Part shown: positions 1 through 5,750 of the stretch, piece by piece
Layout of the letters: every line of letters begins with the position of its first letter
How positions within the stretch are numbered: the stretch's first letter is position 1
Source of the DNA: a virus
Strand: one strand, 5' to 3'
IMG/VR virus record: IMGVR_UViG_3300027573_000488
Span: 1 to 35,189 of that record
DNA: 35,189 bases
Translations under genes and position numbers: made by a program
The notes under the pieces: model-generated
Database searches by the model: none
Told to the model about the DNA's origin: nothing
What the model saw: only the letters and a program-made list of their open reading frames with translations

Positions 1-2
1 CC

Positions 3-167
3 TCCGAGATCCCGGAGCTGGCCGACGACCTGGAGTGCTTTTGGTGCGGAGGACAGCACAGCGAAGGGGAGGTGTGTGAGTACGCACCCTATTACATCAG
101 CGATCAACCCAACACTGATGAGGATGAGAATTGTATCGACATTGGGGATGGGAGCGCAAAGCTATGA
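3..167 (+). CDS. 3' end of a small zinc-ribbon-like hypothetical protein (truncated by window edge)
   Basis: An open frame enters from the left edge and stops with TGA at 165-167, giving about 54 residues. It contains a CFWCGG pair of cysteines followed about ten residues later by another cysteine (GEVCEYAPYYI), which resembles a small zinc knuckle or ribbon. The tail is acidic (DQPNTDEDEN). The stop overlaps an ATG at 164 in ATGA fashion, the same coupling used by the genes that follow. The stretch EGEVCEYAPYYI is repeated almost exactly about 166 nt downstream (KGKVCSYAPYYI), so this gene supplied, or shares, sequence with the mosaic remnant next door. Function unknown; the true start lies outside the window. 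Confidence 0.6.
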   Translation, partial: SEIPELADDLECFWCGGQHSEGEVCEYAPYYISDQPNTDEDENCIDIGDGSAKL

Positions 168-294
168 CAGTAAAGAAAACCAAGCTCGCCACACCCAAGA
201 TCCTTTAAACCCACCGGGCGGAAGTTCAAAGGGGAAGGTGTGTAGCTATGCGCCTTACTACATCGAAGGAACAAACAACGAGGGGGACAAATGA
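164..294 (+). pseudogene. Mosaic remnant made of pieces of two neighbouring genes
   Basis: An ATG at 164, coupled to the previous stop, opens only 14 codons (ending TPKIL) before TAA at 206. The DNA at 194-204 and 211-234 matches the gene at 829 (the PKIL and PTGRKFKG segments), but a net loss of about 14 nt between the two pieces breaks the frame. The next part (229-264) matches the tail of the first gene at codon level (KGKVCSYAPYYI versus EGEVCEYAPYYI) and stays open to TGA at 292-294. A GTG-initiated reading from 76 spans the region, but its first half is only the out-of-frame shadow of the upstream gene. I infer a decayed duplicate or recombination scar. A short functional peptide using the second half cannot be excluded. 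Confidence 0.45.
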
Positions 295-842
295 CACACG
301 GATTATTCGGTTGGAGCTACCCGCCGGGATGTAACGGGCTGCCAAGCGATGAGGATCAGCCTGTTGACATTACGAAGGAGCTAGAAGCCTTCGCCAAGCC
401 GGGGCATGGGCTGTGTGGGAAGGACGCGGATTTGGACTATGGAGGACAGATAGCCATCGTTGCGGCGTTTCTTAATGAGGAAACGATTGAAGCAAGGTTG
501 AGGGTTTATGCAACGATCTGCCCGCCGGAAGGGGATGAGCAAGCAGATATCGCTGGGGAGATTGTCGGCACTTGGGCCGATCACCCAAGCGGGGTAAGCG
601 GCGAATGGACCGGGGACGATTGGTGCTGGTCCCTATCGAACGTGGAAGGGGGACAATACCTAGTAAGCATTCCAATTCCCTTCGTTTCGGATGGGGATTA
701 CGAAGCCGATAAGAAACGTGCCGCTCAAGCGATCCATGATGCAATCTGGGAGGATGAGGGCATCAAGGCTTTCCGGGCGAGCATGACAGGACTGGCGAAG
801 GTATTGGATGGAATCGAAGGGAGCAACGATGCCGAAAGCTAA
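291..842 (+). CDS. Hypothetical phage protein with GWSYPPGC motif
   Basis: This 183-residue acidic protein starts at an ATG directly after AGGGGGACAA, a good SD, and overlaps the preceding reading frame by 4 nt. The N-terminus GLFGWSYPPGCNGLPSDED is of a type I recall in small uncharacterised phage proteins; the WSYPPGC part is the recognisable signature. The middle is rich in Trp, Gly and Asp (GTWADHPSGVSGEWTGDDW), suggesting a compact globular fold. No signal peptide or membrane segment is visible. It lies upstream of three other tiny genes and the helicase, so it is probably an early accessory protein. Its function is not known to me. Confidence 0.8.
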   Translation: MTHGLFGWSYPPGCNGLPSDEDQPVDITKELEAFAKPGHGLCGKDADLDYGGQIAIVAAFLNEETIEARLRVYATICPPEGDEQADIAGEIVGTWADHPSGVSGEWTGDDWCWSLSNVEGGQYLVSIPIPFVSDGDYEADKKRAAQAIHDAIWEDEGIKAFRASMTGLAKVLDGIEGSNDAES

Positions 843-1065
843 AGCTCCAACCTCGCCCAAGATCCTCTATCCGGAGTGTAAGAAGCCGACCGGCAGGAAG
901 TTCAAAGGGCTGATGGCGAGATCATTGCTCGTGACATTGCACCCGGCGGGATGGATCGAATTGCAGGAAGGGAGGGGGAGGAGCTACAGCCTCCCTCTGA
1001 TGACCGTATATCGCCTGGCTATCGAGGCCGAGCGACAATCGAGGAAACGAAAGGGGACACAATGA
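829..1065 (+). CDS. Small basic hypothetical protein
   Basis: I chose the ATG at 829 because AAGGGAG sits 6 nt upstream; an in-frame ATG at 808 has no comparable SD. The 78-residue product is strongly basic. It begins with MPKAKAPTSPKILYPECKKP, contains PTGRKFKG, and ends in a basic tail (EAERQSRKRKGTQ). The centre (SLLVTLHPAGWIELQEGRGRSYSLPLMTVYRLAIEAE) reads like a small beta-sheet followed by a helix, common in small phage nucleic-acid-associated proteins. It overlaps the preceding gene by 14 nt and the following gene by 4 nt. A broken partial copy lies at 164-234. Function unknown; nucleic-acid binding is only suggested by charge. Confidence 0.75.
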   Translation: MPKAKAPTSPKILYPECKKPTGRKFKGLMARSLLVTLHPAGWIELQEGRGRSYSLPLMTVYRLAIEAERQSRKRKGTQ

Positions 1066-1325
1066 CAATCCGGAGAGATGAAGTCTGGTTTCAAACCGAT
1101 GGGAAGGGGCTACGCGAGCTAAACGTACCAGAGGAAGCGCCCGCCGCGATCCCAGCTTGGGCGAAGGCAATCAAGTATGAGTATGACCTGGGGATGAGCA
1201 CATCCTGCGAGGTGTGCGGGGAGGATTTGAAGGAGAACGCGACCGTGTACAAGGACACTGAGTGCGAGGGGAGGGGGCAATACTATTGCTCCCCCGCGTG
1301 TGCGAGAAAGGCGGATACAGCATGA
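1062..1325 (+). CDS. Small zinc-finger-like hypothetical protein
   Basis: The start at 1062 is supported by AAGGGGACAC just upstream and by the ATGA overlap with the previous stop; an upstream in-frame ATG at 951 would overlap the previous gene without an SD. The 87-residue product has a C-terminal cysteine cluster, CEVCGED followed by a 25-30 residue loop and CSPACARK. That CxxC...CxxxC layout is expected for a single zinc-binding treble-clef or ribbon fold. The N-terminal half has no recognisable motif. It is translationally coupled to both neighbours. Metal binding is inferred from spacing alone, and the role (nucleic-acid or protein contact) is unknown. Confidence 0.75.
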   Translation: MTIRRDEVWFQTDGKGLRELNVPEEAPAAIPAWAKAIKYEYDLGMSTSCEVCGEDLKENATVYKDTECEGRGQYYCSPACARKADTA

Positions 1326-1657
1326 GACTTGCGCCTTATGAAGACAAAGGATTGGGTGTTCTCTATCGGTACGATGAAATGCCCTGCACTGATGGGCTTC
1401 ATGTGAACTTGCATGAGTATGGGATCGAGAAGAGAACAGCGAAGGGAGTATGGATTGATTACTACGGGGACCAGCGATTTGTGTTGCTGAGCGCGAGAAA
1501 GCGATTCGCTGCACCAACCGTCAAGGAAGCCCAAGAGAGCTTCCGCGCACGCAAGAAACGACAGGTACAAATCCTCAAGGGGCAGCTCAAGCGTGCGGAG
1601 AGCGCCCTATGGATCATCGACAACGGAAAGGGAGGGGACATTGAACTCATTGATTAA
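1322..1657 (+). CDS. Hypothetical protein with basic helical C-terminus
   Basis: The ATG at 1322 overlaps the preceding TGA (ATGA) and has AAAGGCGG upstream, so I prefer it to the earlier in-frame ATG at 1262. The 111-residue product starts MRLAPYEDKGLGVLYRYDEM, has a probable beta-rich middle with aromatic residues (GVWIDYYGDQRFVLLSARKRF), and ends in a charged helix (AQESFRARKKRQVQILKGQLKRAESALW). The last 17 nt overlap the start of the helicase gene. I do not recognise a family. Its position suggests a minor early protein co-transcribed with the helicase. Confidence 0.75.
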   Translation: MRLAPYEDKGLGVLYRYDEMPCTDGLHVNLHEYGIEKRTAKGVWIDYYGDQRFVLLSARKRFAAPTVKEAQESFRARKKRQVQILKGQLKRAESALWIIDNGKGGDIELID

Positions 1658-3143
1658 AACGCCGCAACAGGAAGCGATCATCGCCCACATGAAGGACAAC
1701 GGATCGTCGCTGGGGGTCGATGCGAAGGCCGGGAGTGGGAAGACCTCCACGGGGATTATGATTTGTAATGAACTCGAAGGGAGTGCGTTCTTCGGGGCAT
1801 TCAACAAAGCGATCGCGGAGGAATTGAAAACCCGCTTACGGGGGATCGAGAATTCCATGATCGAAGCCGGAACGTGGCACAGCTTAGGGCTTCGAGGCTG
1901 GAGAAGGGTCTATCCGAAGGTTGCCGTGGATGGGGATAAACTGTGGAAAATCGTCGATAAGCTGGGGATGCAGACCAGTGGTGGCCCGATTAAAGAACTC
2001 GTGTCCCTCGCGAAGCAAGGATGCTTCAAGGGCGATGAGGACGCGGAAGCGTGGCAGGATATCATCGACTACCATGGGATCGAGATCCAAAACAGAACGG
2101 CTCAGGTCATCGAGGGAGCGAAGAAAGTCTTCGAGGCTAGTAAGGACCAATGCACAAGTGTGGTGGATTTCGACGATATGCTGTGGGCGCCCCTGCATTT
2201 CGATATCGAGTTGCCACAGTACGAGACGATCCTAATCGATGAGGCCCAGGATACGAATAAAGCTCGCCGGGAACTCGCGACCCGCTGTATGTCTGAGGAT
2301 GGGAAGCTGTGCTACCTCGGAGATGAGAACCAGAGTATCTACGGATTCTCAGGGGCCGATGCACAGGCAATGAATCTCATACAGGGGAAGGTCGATGCGA
2401 CCCTGCTCCCGCTTACGGTGAGTTGGAGGTGTGCGAAGGAGATCATCAAGAGGGCTCAGAGGTGGGTCCCTTCGATTGAACATGCTCCCTCCGCTAAGCA
2501 AGGGGAGATTCTGTACACAACCGAAGGGGAGGTGTTGAAGCAACTGATCGATGGGTATGGGGAGAAGGCCGCGCATATTCCCAAAGCTGGCGATGCGGTT
2601 CTCTGCCGGAACACGAAGCCCCTCGTTCAGATGGCCTATCACTGCATTCGAAACAGGGTGGGTGTGACAATCGAAGGCCGCGATATCGGGAAGAAACTCA
2701 CAAAGCTCGTTGAGAAGTTCAAGGAACCTCAGCTATCGAAGCTAAGAGATCGGGTGGATGCGTATTCCAGAGAGGAGCAGGAGCGCTTGATCCAGAAGAA
2801 TAAGCCGGGGATCGCCGCACTCATCGCGGACATGTGCGATACGGTTGACTTCCTCGCGGAGAGCTTGATGCTGGAGGAGAAGAAGGACACGCGGGATCTC
2901 ACGGATCTACTCAATCGCATGTTCAGCGATAGTGGGGGTGGATCGGCATCCACGATCCTGCTAAGTACGATCCATAAGTCCAAGGGCCGGGAGTGGGAGA
3001 AGGTGTTCATCTTGGGAGAGAATCGATACCAGCCGTCGAAGTACGCGAAGCAACCGTGGATGAAGCAGCAGGAGATGAATCTGTGCTATGTGGCAACGAC
3101 ACGAGCAAAAGACACTCTGGTCCACATCGAGGTTATGGGGTAG
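1641..3143 (+). CDS. UvrD/PcrA-like superfamily 1 DNA helicase
   Basis: The 500-residue product carries the SF1A helicase signature in order: Q-motif-like TPQQEAI (7-13), Walker A AKAGSGKT (28-35), Walker B with DEAQD (D200, E201), motif III LGDENQSIYGFSGAD, motif IV-like LTVSWRC, motif V STIHKSKGREWEKVF and motif VI NLCYVATTRAKDTL. In this family these bind ATP and drive 3'-5' unwinding of duplex DNA. It is shorter than bacterial UvrD (about 700 residues), with reduced 1B/2B insertions, as is common in phage versions. I chose TTG at 1641 because GGAGGGGACA ends right before it; the upstream in-frame ATG at 1593 has no SD and adds residues not needed for the fold. It probably unwinds forks or recombination intermediates and lies next to the origin-like array. 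Confidence 0.93.
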   Translation: MNSLIKTPQQEAIIAHMKDNGSSLGVDAKAGSGKTSTGIMICNELEGSAFFGAFNKAIAEELKTRLRGIENSMIEAGTWHSLGLRGWRRVYPKVAVDGDKLWKIVDKLGMQTSGGPIKELVSLAKQGCFKGDEDAEAWQDIIDYHGIEIQNRTAQVIEGAKKVFEASKDQCTSVVDFDDMLWAPLHFDIELPQYETILIDEAQDTNKARRELATRCMSEDGKLCYLGDENQSIYGFSGADAQAMNLIQGKVDATLLPLTVSWRCAKEIIKRAQRWVPSIEHAPSAKQGEILYTTEGEVLKQLIDGYGEKAAHIPKAGDAVLCRNTKPLVQMAYHCIRNRVGVTIEGRDIGKKLTKLVEKFKEPQLSKLRDRVDAYSREEQERLIQKNKPGIAALIADMCDTVDFLAESLMLEEKKDTRDLTDLLNRMFSDSGGGSASTILLSTIHKSKGREWEKVFILGENRYQPSKYAKQPWMKQQEMNLCYVATTRAKDTLVHIEVMG

Positions 3144-3449
3144 GTGATGAGGTAAGGGGGGTAGGTAATGACTTCGGGCGTTCCAGCGAGCATCCTTACC
3201 CCTCCCGCTGTTCTAGGACATCCTGAGAGCAAATTTGACCACCAACACACATTCGTGGACGGGGACCACCGTACCACCCGTACTAGTGTATATATATGTT
3301 ATACATAAATACCGTACCACCTACCGTACCGATCCCGTACCAAGGTGTGTTTTGGTTCGGTTGCGGTCCGGTACGGAGTACGCCACTTCGGTACGGTATT
3401 AATGTGTTGAGTCTAAAGGGTTGGTACGGTAAGTACGGGTCCCCCCGCA
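3144..3449. other. Gene-free region with an inverted CCGTACC/GGTACGG array (origin or partition-site candidate)
   Basis: No credible gene fits these 306 nt between two convergent genes. The motif CCGTACC occurs at 3269-3275, 3312-3318, 3324-3330 and 3335-3341. Its reverse complement GGTACGG occurs at 3370-3376, 3390-3396 and 3423-3429, with near matches at 3280-3284 (GTACT) and 3432-3438 (AGTACGG). The sites therefore point toward each other around about 3355. An AT-rich stretch (3284-3311, containing TGTATATATATGTTATACA) sits inside the left arm. Iterons next to an AT-rich melting region, flanked by a helicase gene and a RepA-like ATPase gene, fit a replication origin. Alternatives are a partition or regulator-binding site or a bidirectional terminator; no U-tract hairpin was seen. 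Confidence 0.55.
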
Positions 3450-4514
3450 CTAGGGCTTTTTCTTAGATGGCTTTGTTGATTCTACGAGGGTTAGCTTTTT
3501 GTCAAATCCGAGCTTGTTCCGTTTGAGGTAGATTGGGGACTCACCTTTCTTGGTCATCATTCCGAGCCGGATGCAATGCCGAACCCAGTCAGAGAAGGAT
3601 TCCTTGGACTTGATGAACTCACAACACGCGACGAACCCTTCATTGAACTTGAATTGCTGGGGAAGGGCTTTCCATGCGTCCTGGCGCTTCTTGGTCCCGC
3701 AGGACATGTCGAAGACTTCTTCCCAATCGTCTACGACTTCGAACCAGCCATCATCACGCTTCCGGAGGGCCATGACCGATTGCCCCCCGAGGAATCGCTG
3801 GGCACCCCCAAGGAAATGTGTGAGATCGTCGGAGTTGCGCTGGATGCCCCAGAGGGAGCCGAAGGAATTGACAAAGTGCGACGATCCCATGATCTCCTCG
3901 AAGAAGCCTTCAGCGTTGGTAGTAAGGGAAGGAGTGGTTTCATTAGCCTTCCGAGGATGGGCGGCAACGATCACGGCACAGTTGTATTCCTGTGAGAGAT
4001 CGAAGCAGAGGGTAGAGAGCGCGTGGACACGGGTGGCGTTATTCACATCTCCCCCGACGAGCTGTGCCGCGTTATCGAGAATAATGCAATCCGGCTTGCA
4101 GTCGGAGCAGATCGCGCACATGGAATCGACGAACTTAGCGGAGGAAGCGCGAACGGTGATCTCGTTTTGAGAAAAATACTCCCTTGTGAAAAGGAAGAGA
4201 TTCTCCCGGACACAGTGATGACCGTTGAGGACCCCCTTGGTTTTATCTTGGATCTCCCGCGTGTCATCTTCGAGGAGACAGGCGACGACGCGACGAGGAG
4301 AGGGGATATCCCAGCCAAGCAGCGGGATACCCGACGCTAGCGATACGCTGAGATTGAGGGTGAAGGTGGTCTTTCCATGACGACGCCTGCCGCCGAGGGC
4401 CACAAGGTCACGCCGGTAAAGTAATCGGTCAATCAGGCATTCTTTCTCCGGGGTTTCATGCTTCAGGAAATTGTTGATCTTTGCCCAATCGGAAGGGAGA
4501 GGGGGTTTGGTCAT
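3450..4514 (-). CDS. RepA/DnaB-like RecA-fold replicative helicase ATPase (AAA_25-like)
   Basis: The 354-residue protein has the RecA-fold core of the RepA/KaiC-like hexameric ATPases. Walker A is an atypical GGRRRHGKTT (41-50), the likely catalytic glutamate is in VACLLEDD (E82), Walker B is CIILDNAAQ (D147), followed by VIVAAHPRK and the polar loop GSSHFVNSFGSLWGI. In phages and plasmids such proteins unwind DNA at the fork or at iteron origins. The C-terminus is basic (TKPSKKKP), suggesting DNA contact. It is the only minus-strand gene in the early block. It faces the helicase gene across the iteron array and is divergent from the plus-strand genes after 4600. The ATG at 4514 follows GGAGA. 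DnaB-like or RSF1010 RepA-like cannot be separated by eye. Confidence 0.85.
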   Translation of the reverse strand: MTKPPLPSDWAKINNFLKHETPEKECLIDRLLYRRDLVALGGRRRHGKTTFTLNLSVSLASGIPLLGWDIPSPRRVVACLLEDDTREIQDKTKGVLNGHHCVRENLFLFTREYFSQNEITVRASSAKFVDSMCAICSDCKPDCIILDNAAQLVGGDVNNATRVHALSTLCFDLSQEYNCAVIVAAHPRKANETTPSLTTNAEGFFEEIMGSSHFVNSFGSLWGIQRNSDDLTHFLGGAQRFLGGQSVMALRKRDDGWFEVVDDWEEVFDMSCGTKKRQDAWKALPQQFKFNEGFVACCEFIKSKESFSDWVRHCIRLGMMTKKGESPIYLKRNKLGFDKKLTLVESTKPSKKKP

Positions 4515-4529
4515 GATGGATCGGTCTCC

Positions 4530-4586
4530 GACACGCTATCGTGTCTGTCAGAATAGAAGAGCCGAGGCTCTGACCACCCCGGCTCT
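4530..4586. promoter_or_regulatory. Two inverted repeats in the divergent control region
   Basis: GACACG-CTAT-CGTGTC (4530-4545) is a perfect 6-bp stem with a 4-nt loop, just upstream of the RepA-like gene start. Downstream, AGAGCC-GA-GGCTCT (4558-4571) forms another, and a third arm (CGGCTCT at 4580-4586) could pair with the first arm AGAGCCG instead. These alternatives would sit in the 5' leader of the minus-strand gene or between divergent promoters. They could be operators, or mutually exclusive RNA hairpins. No run of T follows directly, so a simple terminator is less likely. Confidence 0.4.
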
Positions 4587-4614
4587 CTTTGGGAGGGAAC
4601 GAAAGGAAAGCGGT

Positions 4615-4707
4615 ATGCCTACCGCACAGGGGGAGAATATCACACACAACGGCGGGCGCAAGAAAATAATCGTTGACATTGAAGAATCGACTATAGTAGG
4701 GTCATAA
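4615..4707 (+). CDS. Possible 30-residue peptide gene
   Basis: An ATG at 4615 with AAAGGA 7 nt upstream opens a 30-codon frame ending at TAA 4705-4707. It encodes a small peptide starting MPTAQGENITHNGGRKK and ending in VDIEESTIVGS. No family is recognisable. It lies in the divergent region between the RepA-like gene and the next plus-strand gene, 19 nt before the latter. It may be a leader peptide or a chance frame; the strong SD is the only positive evidence, and the frame also overlaps the TTGACA promoter-like hexamer at 4673. Confidence 0.3.
   Translation: MPTAQGENITHNGGRKKIIVDIEESTIVGS
4673..4702 (+). promoter_or_regulatory. Possible sigma70-like promoter
   Basis: A perfect TTGACA (4673-4678) lies upstream of the gene at 4727. 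The downstream hexamer is uncertain: TATAGT (4692-4697) is the better match, but the 13-nt spacing is too short, and TAGGGT (4697-4702) has an 18-nt spacing but is weak. The position in a divergent intergenic region makes a promoter likely, but its exact elements are not resolved. Confidence 0.35.
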
Positions 4708-4726
4708 CACACAGGGAGACCAACCC

Positions 4727-5029
4727 ATGAAACTCCACATTACCATCCAGAAGGGAAGCGAGACAGCGGCAGGAGTTATTGCAGCGTTGGAAGCGAAGGG
4801 ATGGGAAATTGAGACCCGAGAGATAGGACTGGCAGAGTTCTCCGATGTTCCCAGGGGGGTCTACTACGCCTCATCCGGAACGAAGGAGGATCGATCGATT
4901 GAAGAGCAGGATACCCTGCGGCTCCTCGATGACATGAAGATGATGGGACTGACGCCAGAGAGGGTTACGTCGCCAGCGATCCCACTCCTTGTTCCATCGG
5001 ATGAGCACATTGGGTTGGCGATTCTCTAA
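4727..5029 (+). CDS. Hypothetical protein
   Basis: The ATG at 4727 has AGGGAGACC upstream. The 100-residue product has an alternating beta-alpha look: MKLHITIQKGSETAAGVIAALEAKGWEIETREI, then PRGVYYASS, then a helical stretch EEQDTLRLLDDMKMMGLTPERV and a short end. It may be a small alpha/beta fold with a thioredoxin-like or ACT-like size, but I see no catalytic signature. It is followed by a 24-nt gap and the coiled-coil gene, probably in one transcript. Function unknown. Confidence 0.75.
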   Translation: MKLHITIQKGSETAAGVIAALEAKGWEIETREIGLAEFSDVPRGVYYASSGTKEDRSIEEQDTLRLLDDMKMMGLTPERVTSPAIPLLVPSDEHIGLAIL

Positions 5030-5053
5030 TCACACACCACAAAGAGGGGACAC

Positions 5054-5737
5054 ATGAAAGCCAAAGTTACCGCAAAGAAGGTCGAACTGACGGTTGAGAA
5101 ATCCACATCGACTGCGCTTATCACATCGAAGAATGCCGCCGCGCTCCAACAGCAAGCGAAGACACTCAGCCAGCAGGTAGCGGGCATTGCGATCCGGAAT
5201 GAGCAGGAATGTCAATCCGCACGCACGCTACTCACTCGCATTATCACCGCGAGGGATAAAGCCACGGCATTCGTGAAGCCGATCGTTGACAATGCGAAGG
5301 AAGGCTTGCGGCTAGCGAAGGAGCAGGAGACGACATTGGTAGGCCCGTTGGAAGAGCTACGAGTCAGTCTCAAGTGCACGATCAATAAGTATCTCACGGA
5401 TGTGATGCTGAAGGAGAGGGAGGAGCGAGAGCGGCAACAGCGGATAAAAGAGGAGCATGAAGCCAAGCTTGCGGCTTCGAAGCGACCCGAGAGGATCAAG
5501 GAACTCGTGCTTCCAGCTATCGTCGAGCCTCCCAAGATGGAGAACACCGTCGTCCCGATGGTGCCAAAGTATGAGATCACCGATGAATCACAGATCCCAG
5601 ACGTGTATTTCAAGCGTGTGTTGGATCGGGAGAAGCTGTGGGAAGAAGTCAGGCACGCTCACAAGGATGGAATTGTCATCGTGATTCCCGGCGTGAGAAT
5701 CTGGGAGGAAGCCTCCCTTACGATCAGGAATAGATAA
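5054..5737 (+). CDS. Coiled-coil phage protein, possibly recombination-associated
   Basis: This 227-residue, Lys/Glu-rich protein starts after AGAGGGGACAC. Residues about 20-150 are nearly all helical with heptad-like spacing, ending in a highly charged stretch (MLKEREERERQQRIKEEHEAK). A C-terminal globular tail follows (PDVYFKRVLDREKLWEEVRHA ... IPGVRIWEE). Proteins of this layout, a long helix then a tail ending in a conserved aromatic patch, often sit next to phage ssDNA-annealing and exonuclease genes and are annotated only as hypothetical. That family placement is from memory and not certain. In this window it lies between replication genes and the beta-helix gene. Confidence 0.75.
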   Translation: MKAKVTAKKVELTVEKSTSTALITSKNAAALQQQAKTLSQQVAGIAIRNEQECQSARTLLTRIITARDKATAFVKPIVDNAKEGLRLAKEQETTLVGPLEELRVSLKCTINKYLTDVMLKEREERERQQRIKEEHEAKLAASKRPERIKELVLPAIVEPPKMENTVVPMVPKYEITDESQIPDVYFKRVLDREKLWEEVRHAHKDGIVIVIPGVRIWEEASLTIRNR

Positions 5738-5750
5738 CGAGGATTTGTCA

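Noticed and set aside
204-210. TTTAAAC, a classic -1 slippery heptamer, near the left end
   Set aside because: In the frame where it would work, the product after the shift is only about 12 codons long and the flanking DNA is explained better as a recombination remnant.
365-372. TTGACA inside the 291-842 gene (and again inside the 5054-5737 gene)
   Set aside because: Chance matches within coding sequence; no -10 partner and no gap before a start.
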